DNA from: Verrucomicrobiota bacterium
GTDB lineage: Bacteria; Verrucomicrobiota; Kiritimatiellia; RFP12; UBA1067
Reading direction: 5' to 3'
Assembly: GCA_023269675.1 (NCBI GenBank)
Contig: JAHFSX010000002.1
Coordinates: forward strand, 62,001 to 126,000
Length of the DNA: 64,000 bases
Of the stretch, positions 25,163 to 34,982 are shown in pieces. Under the pieces are notes generated by a model. It ran no database searches. It saw only the letters and a program-made list of their open reading frames with translations, and had not been told where the DNA came from. The position numbers and the translations under genes are program-made. How positions within the stretch are numbered: position 1 is the stretch's first letter; every line of letters begins with the position of its first letter.

Positions 25163-25417
25163 TCAACCGGGTAAGGCGCAGCCGTATCCCGCCGCAAACA
25201 AAAGGCGGCGTGCGATCGCCGCGTCCGCGCTCATGGCCGGCAACAGCTCCGGCGGAAGCGCAAACGATTCCTGCCACAGCATGCCCCCCCTCTCCAGCGG
25301 ACTGACCCGGGCCAGCGCGTAGGCGCCCGCCAGATCGACGACCGGGACGTGCGCAACGTCTGCGGCCCACCTCCGCCACGGCCATGTCCGACACCTTCGC
25401 CGCTGCCGTCGGCACAC
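25163..25417 (-). pseudogene. Possible gene fragment
   Basis: The C-terminal about 60 residues (VAHVPVVDLAGAYALARVSP, LPPELLPAMSADAAIARRLL) look protein-like, while the N-terminal part is arginine-rich and looks out of frame. This suggests the decayed 3' end of a gene. The source family is not recognised. Confidence 0.3.
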
Positions 25418-25574
25418 GCGCCGTCGGCGGCCGTGTGCCGAAGACCTGAAAGCAACAGATTCTGGAGAGGTGCTAACCCACAGGCACCTGCGCCTGCAGG
25501 CTACAGATGGAACGGCGCCGGTGCCACCGTTTTCGACCAGCGAATATGCGTGCGAAATGAGCGCGAATCAGGGG

Positions 25575-25602
25575 TTGACTTTTTCGAAAGTCTTACCATA
25601 AT
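25575..25602 (+). promoter_or_regulatory. Sigma-70-like promoter of the giant PATR gene
   Basis: TTGACT (25575-25580) and CATAAT (25597-25602) are separated by 16 bp in an AT-rich pocket within a GC-rich region. They lie about 90 bp before the start codon at 25693. Confidence 0.6.
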
Positions 25603-25692
25603 TAAACAAGATTATATTAGAGAGTATATAAGGTCCTGCTCTATGGGATGCTGATGACTTTTTTTCGGTTGTGTGTTGATATGGAGGTCAAA

Positions 25693-28600
25693 ATGAACAA
25701 ATCAGGAATGACGGCTCAGAACAGTTCGGCATTTTTCACGGCAATCCGTTTTTCGGCATTCGCTGGCCTTGTGCTGACATTGTCCCTCTCCACGCAAGCC
25801 GCTCAACGCACATGGACGGGCCTCGGCCCGGACGCCCTTTGGCAAACCTCCGCCAACTGGGACAGCGGTGTCCCAACCGCCGCCGACGCCGCGCTCTTCG
25901 CCGGAACCGGCAATGGCAAGACCGCCATCACGCTCGGCAGCGGCGCGACCGCCGCAGGCCTCTCCTTCGCCCCAGACGCCGCCGCTTACACGCTCGGCCT
26001 CATAAGCGAGACGCTGACCCTCTCCGCCAACGCCGCGCTGACCCTCTCCGCCGGTTCGGCTAACGATCAGAGCATCGCGGCCACCCTCCTCGTCGGCGGC
26101 GACCTCAACATCTACAACTACGAGCCGTCCAAGAGACTCACCCTCAACTACACCAACACCGCGACCCGCAATGTCTACATCTACGGCAGCGGCCCGGTCA
26201 CCTTCGACACCCTCCGCCGTCCCGCCGGAACAGAAGCCACCGACAGCAACTACGCCCAACTCGACCTCCGCACCCCCGCCCCCGTCACCTGCACCGGACC
26301 CGTCACCCTCGGCAGCCTTTGGAAAGACAGCGTCTACCCGCCCAGCGAACTTATCTTCGCCCCGCACACCACCAACATCATCTGCCGCAACAATTGGGAG
26401 TTCGCCCTCTCCGGCTGCACCATCTCCGGCGGCGAAGGCACTGTCCTGCGTCTCCTCCACGCCCAGGCGAACACTCCAGCCGCCATCGCCATCCAGACCG
26501 TCAACCCCGTCACCATCTCCATCCGCCTCGAGTGCCCCACCGGTCTAGCCACGCTGAACAAGGGAGGCGGCGGCTGGACCAGAGGAACGCTCGTCCTGAA
26601 CTACCCCGACAACCAGATCGACGGCGCCGTCACCATCGACCGCGGCAACTGTTTCCAAGTGCCCTTCCTCGCCCCCAACGGCACCCCGAACCCCTTGGGG
26701 TCCTGCACGAACGTCAACTTCAGCAACCCGCTCGACAGCGGCGTCTACGCCCGCCTGCGCGTCACAGGAACCACGGCTTCGTCCACAGACAAGGCGTTCT
26801 CCGTCGACAAAGACAGCGGCGTCATCGAAAACGCCGGTTCCGGCCTGCTCACCCTCTCAGGACCTGTCTCCGGTAACGGCTCCGTCATTTTCGACGGCAC
26901 GGGCCCCATTACGTTCTCCGGCATCCGTGCGGGTACCGGAGGTCTCACCAAATCCGGAAGCGGCACCCTCACCCTCGCCGCCACGAACACCTACAGCGGC
27001 GCGACCGTCATTAACGGCGGAACCCTCACCGTCGCCAATAGCGGCGCGCTCGGCACAGGCGCGCTCACCCTTGCCGGGGGAGGCGCCCTGAGCCTCAATC
27101 CGTCTGCCGCCGCAGACTTCTCCCTCACCCTCCCGGCCACCACGGTGAACGGTGCCGGCCGACTTGTCGTCGCCGCTCCCGCCTCCGGCACCTCCACGGT
27201 CACCGTCGCCTCCCTCACCCTCGCCGCAAGCAACGCCACGTTCTCGGTCACCGCGCCCGACGCCGGCGCCTCGAGCCGCATCTTCATCAATAACCTCGCC
27301 GCCGGCTTCGTCCCTTGGGTCTTGCTCAATGGCGGCCCTGCCGCCTACTCTGCGACCGTCGGTCTGACCCCCTACGCCTTCGCCTCCACCAGCCACATCG
27401 CCACCCTCGGCGCGATCATCCCCGACGTTCCTGGCGGCGCCGTCGTGATCGACACGTTAGGCACCGGCGGCCCCGACACCCTCGCCACCAACCTCACATC
27501 CCTCGCCCTCCTCTCCCAGGAACACGCGTCCGACGCCCTCATCGACTTCGGCGGCGGTATCCTCGCCGCGAACATGGTCCGCCAGACGTCCGGCGCCGGC
27601 GCCCTCGCCCTCGGCAACGGCACCCTCACCGCCAACGGGGCCAACACCAACGTCGCCCTCGCCGGCATCGGCACCCTCGCCCTCGCCACCCTCACCGATG
27701 ACGCCTCCACCGGCATCTCCTCTGCCAAGACCTACACCCACCTGCTGGACTTCGGCAGCCAGCCGGCAGCATCGATCAACGGCGTCACCTTCACAAAGAC
27801 CACGTCCGCCTCCGGCACCGTCGGCAGCTACGGCTGGTCAGGCTTCCCCTCGGCAGCGAACGGCACCTACAATAGCTGGAACGACTGGACCAACACCATC
27901 CCGCCCGTCGCGGGGGCCGGTCTGCGTGCCCTGCTTTACGACATGGTCTACAACAGCGGCAACTACATTGTCAAGCTCACCGGCCTGACCCCCGGCGCCG
28001 CCTACGAGTTCCGCCTTTTCCTGCGCACGTGGGACGGACGGGCCAACACCACCGACCGCACCGCGCGTTTCGACTTCCTCACCGACGCCTCCGCCGCGCC
28101 CGCCGCCTCGGTCACCTTCGACATGAACCACCGCGACCCCACCGCCATGGTCTTCCGGTACGTCGCCGCCACGAGCGAACTGACCCTCAAGACCTACTAC
28201 ACCGTCAGCACCCACCCGGGCTTCTTCGGCCTCACCAACGAGAAGCTTGCCGACGCCCCGTCTGCGCTCGTTACCGGCCGGGCCGCGCTTGCCTTCGTCA
28301 CCGCCGGCACACCCCCGCTCACCGTCTCCGCCGCGGTTACCGACAACGGACGCACCACCACCCTGCTCAAAGAAGGCGACGGCACCCTCACCCTCGCCGG
28401 CCCCGTCTCCCACACCGGCACCACAGCCCTGAACGGCGGCACCCTCGACCTCGCGCCCACCAACGGCGTCAACCAGACCTTCGCCGCCCCGGTCGGAGGC
28501 TCCAGCGCCATCACCAAACGCGGCGCGGGCAACACGCTCTTCCTCGGAGCCAACACTTACAGCGGCCTCACCACCGTCTCCAACGGCATCCTCTCCGTCG

Positions 28601-31600
28601 CCGACTCCGGCGCCCTCGGCCTCACCGCCGCCGGCACGACCATCGAACCCGGCGGCGCGCTCGCCCTCGGCTCCGCCGGACAGAACGCGCTCGTCATCTC
28701 CGAGCCCATCACCCTTTCCGGCGCAGGCCCGGACGGACTCGGCGCGCTCCGCAATGACGCACCTACCCTCCAGCAATACGCCTTCAATAACATCGCGCTC
28801 TCCGGCCCCGCCACCGTCGGCGGCACCGCTCCCCTCTCGGCCTTTCCCTACTCCGTCGCGCCTTCACACTCGGGACGCTTCGACGTCCGCAACGGCACCT
28901 TCAACTTCGGCGGCAACGTGCTCACCAAAGCCGGCCCCGGCGCCTTCATCATCGCCGCCACCGCCATCAGCGGCGTCACGTCCAACACCGCCATCGACAT
29001 CGTCGGCGGCGTCTTCGGGCTCGAGCCGGGCACCTACCTCCGGGGTTCGGAAACCAACACGATCACCGTCGGCTCCGGGGCCGCCCTCGACCTCTCCCAG
29101 GTCAACTATCCCCTGGGCTGGTCCTTGGTCTTCACGAACCAGGCCCACCTGACCGCCCGCAGCAACGCCGCCACCAATCAAAACCTGCTGACCGGCCCGG
29201 TCACCCTCAAGGGCACCGCGATCCTGAGCGGTTCCTATCACGACACGCTGTCAGGCGTAATCGCAGGCTCTGGCGGCATCCTCAAATCCGCCGGGTTCAC
29301 CCACCTGACCGGCACCAACAACAGCTACGCCGGAACCACCGCCGTCACCAACGGCACCCTCCTCACCCTGACCCCGGGCTCACTGCCGGCCTCCGACTTC
29401 TCCCGCGTCTCGGTCTCCGCCAACGGCACACTCGCCGTCCGCCCCGCCGGCTCCTCGGGCGGCCAGACCGGCTGGTCAGCCGCGGAGATCGGCACGCTGG
29501 TTTCCTCCGGCGCGTTCACCACGCGTTCCGCTTCTCTGGGTTTCGAGACCGTCTACGAGGACAACACCTTCGCCGATCCCTTGCCCGCCGCGGGCGTCGC
29601 CAAGTTCGGCGCGCGAAAGCAGACGCTTGAATCCGCCACCTACGCCCTCGGGCCTGTCTCGGTCTACGACGGCGAGCTCTACATTCCGGCAGCCCCGCAC
29701 GCCCTTGGCACCAACTCCGTCACCGTCGGCGCAGAGCTGTTCAGCTACAACGCCTTCCTCCCCGTCCTCCGCCTCGCCGGCCCCGCAGCCCTCCTGACTG
29801 CCGACCCCGGCTACAATGTCGCCGGACCCATGGTCTCTGTCGGAGCCGCAAACGCTTCCCGCAGCATCCTCAGCCTCGACGGCAACGCCGCCATCTCCGG
29901 GCGACTCTACCTCGGATCCGGCGGCGGCAACGCCGAGGGCGCCGTCTACCAGACCGGCGGCACCTTCCTCAACACCGGCGGCGCCGGCAACGACGGGCGC
30001 GCCGGCATCAACGGACACGGCTATTACGAGATCAGCGGCGGCTCCCTGACCAACAAGGGCTACACCCAGTTCGGCGTCAATCTGAACAACTCCGGCATTC
30101 TCCGCCAGACCGGCGGCGCAGTCGTCTTCAATTCAGGCTCGACCCCGGCGACGGGCGTGATCGCGGACTACTATGGCGGCACCCTCGCCGTGCGCGCGGG
30201 CCTCGGCCTCTTCCACCTCTCCGGCGGCACCTTCACCACCGGCACGTCCAAGTTCTCCCTCGGAGAATATGACAGTGCCAACAACTACAACGACGGTACC
30301 GGCATCCTCACGCTGGAAGGCACCGCCGATGCCGCGGCCGGCACCATCGAACTCGCCAACCGCAACGGCACAGCCACCTCCTTCGTGAACCTCAACGGCG
30401 GAAACCTCGCCACGCGCTACCTCATCAAAGGCGGCAACAACAACTCGGCCAACTCCCGCGCCTTCGTCAACTTCAACGGCGGCAACCTGCGCGTCACCGA
30501 GAGCGGCTCCGCCATCCGCACCGCCGCCAACAACTCCGCCGCCGTCCTCACGGTCGGCAACGGCGGCGCTTCCATCGAGGTCGGGTCCGCCATAAGCGTC
30601 TCCCTCGACCTGCCGCTCGACCCGCCCGCGGGACAGGGCCTGGCCAACATCGGCGTCAACAGCCGAGGCGCCGCCTACATCGCCCCGCCCCTCGTGAACA
30701 TCACCGGAGGAGGGGGCTTCGGCGCCACCGCCGTCGCCACCATCGACCGCGTGACCGGCCAGCTCTCCGACATCCGCGTCACCTCTTCCGGTTCCGGTTA
30801 CACCTCCGTCCCCACCGTCACCCTCGTCGGCGGCGGCTCCACCAACGCCGCTACGGTGCGCGACGTCGCCATCGGCCTGATCCCCTCCTCCGGCGGCCTC
30901 ACCAAGCGCGGCAGCGGCACCCTCATCCTGACGACCAACAACACCTTCCGCGGCGCCATCACCGTCTCGGGCGGCCTCCTCTCCGCCCGTGCGCCCGCTT
31001 CCATCCCTCAAGGCGCCGACCTCGTCCTCGACGGCGGGATCCTCGACCTCGGTGGACGCGTCCTGACCAACGCCAGCGTCACCCTCTCCTCCGGCGGCGG
31101 ACTCCTCAACGGCTCGGTCGTCACCTCCACCCTCCGCAAGGACGGCGCCGGCGCCGCCGACCTCACCGCCGGCATCACCCTCGCCCCTTTGGCCGTGAAC
31201 GCCAACCGCGGCACGCCGGGCCTCTACGAGGGCCGCCTGACCAACCGTCTCAACCGCGCCGAAGCGAACCCCCGCACGTCGGTCCAGCTCACCACCCGCG
31301 CGGTCAACGGCACAAACGTCGTCTCCGGCGGCACCATCAACGGTTGCCTGTGGCCCGATCAAACCTGCTATGTCTACACCGGCTACCTCTGGAACCGCGC
31401 CGCCACCAACGTCGTCTGGACCTTGGGCGAGAACTTCGACGACAATGTCTACCTCCTCATCGACGGGAAGGCCATCCTCGACAACGATGTCGCCACCGCC
31501 CCCACCTACCGCAACGTCCTGCTCATCCCCGGCCCCCACGCCTTTGAAGTGCGCTGCGGCCAAGGCGGCAGCAACGTGGGCGCCAACTGGGTCAGGAGCG

Positions 31601-33690
31601 ACGGCTACCGCGTCGGCTTCGGCGTCGATTATCAGGGCCGCGCCCTGAACGTCGCCGACAACTACCAGCCCCTTGCCGACCCCGGCGACGGCTCGCTCTT
31701 CACCCTCGACCTGCCCGCGGGCTACACGGCTGCGGATGTCGGGCCCGCTCCGGGCATCCCCGCCCTGCCCGCCGAGGTCGCCACCAAAGTCGGAGCCCTC
31801 GCCGACGGCTACGCCCTCGTGTACGCAGCCGACATACCGGCCACGGGAGGCATCGTCAACGGCTCCGGCGCCGGCACCCGGTACTTCGTCGATGCCTCGC
31901 GGTCCGACACCAACGACTTCGACCGCGTCGCCTACTACGTCGAGCTGACCCACCCCACCTACGGCAACCAGTGGGTCTGGGTCTCCTTCGACGCCGTCAC
32001 GCGCGACCGCGCCCTGATCGGCTACCCCTTCCACGACCCTGCCGCCGGCTCCAACTACTGCGCCAACATCTTCCAGCGTAAAGTCGACAGGATGGACGTG
32101 CTGTCCAATGTATCCGGCATCACGAACTACACGGCCTGTGCCACCGGAAACATCGAGTTCTGGCCCAATAACTATAGCCAGCCCGACGCGCTCGGCCTGG
32201 GTGCCTCCACCAACGCGCTCAACAACGGCTATGATTTCGGCGACACAAAGTCCGACGGCGTAATCTCTGCCAACGGCCACGGCTCGTTCCAGGTCCACAA
32301 CTGGGGCGACAAGACGACCCTTTTCGCCATGGGCAACTGGGGTGCCGGCAACAGCACGCTCTCCCTCGGCATCGGCAACCAGCCCGGCTCCGGCACGGGC
32401 ATCGCCCCCGACTGGACCTTCAACGGCAACGGCACGACCTATACCTACCGCCGCCTCTACGTCCTCACGCGCGACATCGTCCGAACGCCGAAGACACCGT
32501 CCGCTACCGTCGCGGCAGGCACGCTCCGCCTGCCCTCCGGAGGCGTCACCCGTCCCGTCCCCGCGGACATCCGCGCCAAGGTCGGCCCCGCCGCCGGCGA
32601 ATACGACGTCGTCTACGCCTCCGCCGTGCCCACCGTCGCCTCCGCGATCGTCAGCGGCACAGCCTACAGCACCGACAACTCGAACGACACCACGCCTTTC
32701 GACCGCGTCGCTTACTACCTCGAACTGGTCAACGGCAGCGCCACCACCCAATACGTCTGGGTCGCCTTCGACGCCCACACCGCGGACCGCAAGAAGCTCG
32801 GTTATCCCAGCCAGACCGGAAACCTGTTCACATGGCAGCAGAAAATCTTCAATATGGATGTCCGCTCCAACGTCAGCGGGGTGACCAACTACACGGGCTC
32901 CGCCACGGGCAACCTCGAGATCTGGCCGAGCAACTACGCCCAGGGCACAACCGGCCTCGGTCTGGGCGGCAACGGCGGCACGTTCGACTTTGACGACGTC
33001 ATCAACACGACGACGAACACCGCCGGCCACGGCTGCTTCCAGATCCACAACTGGGGCGACAAAACCACGCTTCTGGCCATCTCGCACCTCGGCTCCACCG
33101 GGAACGCGATCGGCGTCGGCATCGGCAACAACCCGCAGATCACCAACGTAGATCCGGATTACACCTTCAGCTACAACGCGACGCAGTACGTCGCCCGCAC
33201 CTTCTACGTCTTCGCCCGCCCCTCCGTGCGCAGCTCGAACACGCTGGCCTCCGTCGACCTGACCGTCGCCCCCGGCGCGGCGCTCGACCTCGGCGGCGCA
33301 ACCCAGACCGTCCACGCGGTCACCGGCGCGGGTACGGTCTCCAACGGCGTCCTCGCCGCCGGCACCGTGCTCAGCCCGGCCGGCGACGGCGCGGTCGGGA
33401 CCATCGCCCTCACCGGCGTCACCCTCGCCCCCGGCGTGCAGTACCGAGCCAACCCCGGCGACCTGCTGGACGTGACGGGCGCGCTCGATGTCACGGGACT
33501 GCTCCTGCACATCAACAACCCCGAGTCGCTTGTGCGGTCGCAGACCTACACCCTCATTCAGGCCACAGGAGGACTCACCGGTGTTCTTCCCACGCCCGAC
33601 ACCCCGCTCCCTTCGGGCTGGAAAGTGATTCGCCGCGGCAATGCCCTCCTGCTCTTTTCGGAAGGCGGCACCCGCATCTTACTGCAATAA
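25693..33690 (+). CDS. Giant secreted protein with autotransporter-type PATR repeats
   Basis: A 2665-residue exported protein with a signal peptide (FAGLVLTLSLSTQA, cleavage near residue 36). The start at 25693 has GGAGG 5 bp upstream. The mature N-terminus has the motif TWTGLGPDALWQTSANW shared with two other proteins here. Many PATR (autotransporter-associated strand) motifs follow, such as GGLTKSGSGTLTLAATNTYS (about 416) and GGLTKRGSGTLILTTNNTFR (about 1733), implying a long beta-helix. A PA14-like domain (VYLLIDGKAILDND) lies at about 1889-1985. Two homologous modules (FDRVAYYVEL..., NVSGITNYT..., QVHNWGDKTTL) follow to about 2515, then a final beta-helix cap. No C-terminal translocator barrel or PEP-CTERM is present, so the export route and anchoring are unclear. 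Confidence 0.92.
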   Translation: MNKSGMTAQNSSAFFTAIRFSAFAGLVLTLSLSTQAAQRTWTGLGPDALWQTSANWDSGVPTAADAALFAGTGNGKTAITLGSGATAAGLSFAPDAAAYTLGLISETLTLSANAALTLSAGSANDQSIAATLLVGGDLNIYNYEPSKRLTLNYTNTATRNVYIYGSGPVTFDTLRRPAGTEATDSNYAQLDLRTPAPVTCTGPVTLGSLWKDSVYPPSELIFAPHTTNIICRNNWEFALSGCTISGGEGTVLRLLHAQANTPAAIAIQTVNPVTISIRLECPTGLATLNKGGGGWTRGTLVLNYPDNQIDGAVTIDRGNCFQVPFLAPNGTPNPLGSCTNVNFSNPLDSGVYARLRVTGTTASSTDKAFSVDKDSGVIENAGSGLLTLSGPVSGNGSVIFDGTGPITFSGIRAGTGGLTKSGSGTLTLAATNTYSGATVINGGTLTVANSGALGTGALTLAGGGALSLNPSAAADFSLTLPATTVNGAGRLVVAAPASGTSTVTVASLTLAASNATFSVTAPDAGASSRIFINNLAAGFVPWVLLNGGPAAYSATVGLTPYAFASTSHIATLGAIIPDVPGGAVVIDTLGTGGPDTLATNLTSLALLSQEHASDALIDFGGGILAANMVRQTSGAGALALGNGTLTANGANTNVALAGIGTLALATLTDDASTGISSAKTYTHLLDFGSQPAASINGVTFTKTTSASGTVGSYGWSGFPSAANGTYNSWNDWTNTIPPVAGAGLRALLYDMVYNSGNYIVKLTGLTPGAAYEFRLFLRTWDGRANTTDRTARFDFLTDASAAPAASVTFDMNHRDPTAMVFRYVAATSELTLKTYYTVSTHPGFFGLTNEKLADAPSALVTGRAALAFVTAGTPPLTVSAAVTDNGRTTTLLKEGDGTLTLAGPVSHTGTTALNGGTLDLAPTNGVNQTFAAPVGGSSAITKRGAGNTLFLGANTYSGLTTVSNGILSVADSGALGLTAAGTTIEPGGALALGSAGQNALVISEPITLSGAGPDGLGALRNDAPTLQQYAFNNIALSGPATVGGTAPLSAFPYSVAPSHSGRFDVRNGTFNFGGNVLTKAGPGAFIIAATAISGVTSNTAIDIVGGVFGLEPGTYLRGSETNTITVGSGAALDLSQVNYPLGWSLVFTNQAHLTARSNAATNQNLLTGPVTLKGTAILSGSYHDTLSGVIAGSGGILKSAGFTHLTGTNNSYAGTTAVTNGTLLTLTPGSLPASDFSRVSVSANGTLAVRPAGSSGGQTGWSAAEIGTLVSSGAFTTRSASLGFETVYEDNTFADPLPAAGVAKFGARKQTLESATYALGPVSVYDGELYIPAAPHALGTNSVTVGAELFSYNAFLPVLRLAGPAALLTADPGYNVAGPMVSVGAANASRSILSLDGNAAISGRLYLGSGGGNAEGAVYQTGGTFLNTGGAGNDGRAGINGHGYYEISGGSLTNKGYTQFGVNLNNSGILRQTGGAVVFNSGSTPATGVIADYYGGTLAVRAGLGLFHLSGGTFTTGTSKFSLGEYDSANNYNDGTGILTLEGTADAAAGTIELANRNGTATSFVNLNGGNLATRYLIKGGNNNSANSRAFVNFNGGNLRVTESGSAIRTAANNSAAVLTVGNGGASIEVGSAISVSLDLPLDPPAGQGLANIGVNSRGAAYIAPPLVNITGGGGFGATAVATIDRVTGQLSDIRVTSSGSGYTSVPTVTLVGGGSTNAATVRDVAIGLIPSSGGLTKRGSGTLILTTNNTFRGAITVSGGLLSARAPASIPQGADLVLDGGILDLGGRVLTNASVTLSSGGGLLNGSVVTSTLRKDGAGAADLTAGITLAPLAVNANRGTPGLYEGRLTNRLNRAEANPRTSVQLTTRAVNGTNVVSGGTINGCLWPDQTCYVYTGYLWNRAATNVVWTLGENFDDNVYLLIDGKAILDNDVATAPTYRNVLLIPGPHAFEVRCGQGGSNVGANWVRSDGYRVGFGVDYQGRALNVADNYQPLADPGDGSLFTLDLPAGYTAADVGPAPGIPALPAEVATKVGALADGYALVYAADIPATGGIVNGSGAGTRYFVDASRSDTNDFDRVAYYVELTHPTYGNQWVWVSFDAVTRDRALIGYPFHDPAAGSNYCANIFQRKVDRMDVLSNVSGITNYTACATGNIEFWPNNYSQPDALGLGASTNALNNGYDFGDTKSDGVISANGHGSFQVHNWGDKTTLFAMGNWGAGNSTLSLGIGNQPGSGTGIAPDWTFNGNGTTYTYRRLYVLTRDIVRTPKTPSATVAAGTLRLPSGGVTRPVPADIRAKVGPAAGEYDVVYASAVPTVASAIVSGTAYSTDNSNDTTPFDRVAYYLELVNGSATTQYVWVAFDAHTADRKKLGYPSQTGNLFTWQQKIFNMDVRSNVSGVTNYTGSATGNLEIWPSNYAQGTTGLGLGGNGGTFDFDDVINTTTNTAGHGCFQIHNWGDKTTLLAISHLGSTGNAIGVGIGNNPQITNVDPDYTFSYNATQYVARTFYVFARPSVRSSNTLASVDLTVAPGAALDLGGATQTVHAVTGAGTVSNGVLAAGTVLSPAGDGAVGTIALTGVTLAPGVQYRANPGDLLDVTGALDVTGLLLHINNPESLVRSQTYTLIQATGGLTGVLPTPDTPLPSGWKVIRRGNALLLFSEGGTRILLQ
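31770..33230 (+). repeat. Two homologous modules inside the giant PATR protein
   Basis: The segments at about 31770-32490 and 32560-33230 encode copies of one module. Shared landmarks are FDRVAYY, WV(S/A)FDA, NVSG(I/V)TNYT, TGN(I/L)E(F/I)WP(N/S)NY, and HNWGDKTTL. The copies differ enough to be an old duplication. The function of the module is unknown to me. Confidence 0.8.
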
Positions 33691-34256
33691 AAAAGTCATT
33701 TGCAGAGGGTCGCACGCTCCCTCCCAGAGCGTGCGACCGTTGCCGCCGATACCCTGTCGACCGGCAAGAGCCCGGATCCATCATGGATCGGCCTTTCACC
33801 CGCAGGAAGGTCGCCCAATCCGAGTGATCAGATACGCGCCCAAGCTGCCGGTGTCCAGCAGCGACGTCCAGTCCGGCGAAGGGAATCCCGCCGCCACGCC
33901 GCCTACTAAGAACACCGCAAGGGACACGCCTCGCGGAGCTGCGGAGCGCTCAGCCGGCCGCTACCGATCAGACTTAACCTGCCAGCGTCGGCGCAGTTCT
34001 TGTCCGTGAGGTGCGCTCTGCTTCCAGGACTTCCCGCGGGCTGACATGCTCGCACAAGCATGCGCCCGGCGCGCGGCGAGACAGGCCGCCCTCGCGCGAT
34101 ACAACGACCAACAAAGACCAATCCGGTATGATGGCCGGAGGACCTGAATTGGCACGTAGAATCCGACGCAAAGGCGCAACCGCCCAGGCGTACCCTGGCG
34201 CAGTAACTAATCCTTAGCCATCCCAGGCACCCGCCCGGCTGCGGCACGCCCCGAAC
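33691..34256. other. Intergenic region, no gene recognised
   Basis: No convincing frame, terminator or repeat was identified downstream of the giant gene. Confidence 0.4.
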
Positions 34257-34370
34257 CTACACGGTGCGGGGCTGCTGCCGGTCATGCTTCTCCCTGGCGG
34301 TTCTCGCCTGTTTGGCGTCGTTCTGCTTCTGAACTTTGGCCTTGTCCTTCTTGCTTTTCTTGTCGCCCAT
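34257..34370 (-). CDS. Tiny lysine-rich protein, 37 residues
   Basis: A 37-residue, highly charged protein starting MGDKKSKKDKAKVQKQND and ending QQPRTV. The upstream AAAGGAG at 7-8 bp spacing is a strong ribosome site, which makes the short frame credible. It has no signal or hydrophobic segment. Its basic, Ala/Gln/Lys-rich character suggests an unstructured nucleic-acid-binding peptide (inference). Similar short sequences exist in other bacteria as far as I recall, without known function. A longer in-frame start at 34472 is less likely. Confidence 0.6.
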   Translation of the reverse strand: MGDKKSKKDKAKVQKQNDAKQARTAREKHDRQQPRTV

Positions 34371-34982
34371 GACATGACTCCTTTTCTGAAATTTAGCCCC
34401 CTCGCGGAGCGGGCTAAACAAGTCGTGTGCTGCGGTTAGCGGCGGCTCGTTGTTGAAGTGTTTTGGCGTCAATCGTCAGATGCGTTGCAAAGTCCCTTAC
34501 CCGTTCCGGCAAGCCCCTCATCCTTGGCGCAGGCGTCACGCGCCTGGTCTGTCAATTTCCACACGCCCGTGGCCATGATCAAGATTCTCATCTGACGGCC
34601 TGCATCCGGGCAGCGGAGCCTCGAAGCGGTAAAGCATCAACAGCTTCGCGACTCAAGCTCTAATCCTGAAGGACAACGCCTCCTTCATAACTTTCGGATA
34701 TAATTTAACCACCGGCTTGATTTCTGTCAACACAGGTCCTCAAAATTCAGTCCTCTTTTTTAACCCCCGAATGCGATGACAGGGAGCCCCGCAAATCATC
34801 GAACCATGCGGGGCGTCAAAGCCCTGCGTCCAAGCGGCTGCGTCGGACAAACCCGCAAGGTCATTGACGCTGCCGCCCGAGGCGGCACGAACGAATTGGA
34901 GGCGCGCGGCCTTCATGGGGTGATCTCCAGCTCTTAGAATCGCTCCGACAGGGTTTCGAAACGTCAAGGGGCGGGTAGCTTG
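34371..34982. other. Intergenic region with one promoter-like pair
   Basis: No gene was recognised apart from the upstream region of the 37-residue protein. A minus-strand promoter-like pair is described separately. Confidence 0.4.
34702..34730 (-). promoter_or_regulatory. Promoter-like pair, minus strand
   Basis: On the minus strand, TTGACA (34730-34725) and TAAATT (34707-34702) have a 17-bp spacer. The nearest downstream gene is the 37-residue protein about 330 bp away, so it either makes a long leader or drives an unrecognised small RNA. Confidence 0.35.

Noticed and set aside
27001..28800. Long Arg/Pro-rich frames inside the giant gene
   Set aside because: They are frame-shifted readings of Gly/Thr repeats and lack start sites.
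30133..33510. 1125-codon open frame on the minus strand
   Set aside because: It is the antisense shadow of the giant PATR gene; its Gly/Val/Asp/Ala-rich translation results from the C-rich third positions of the real gene.
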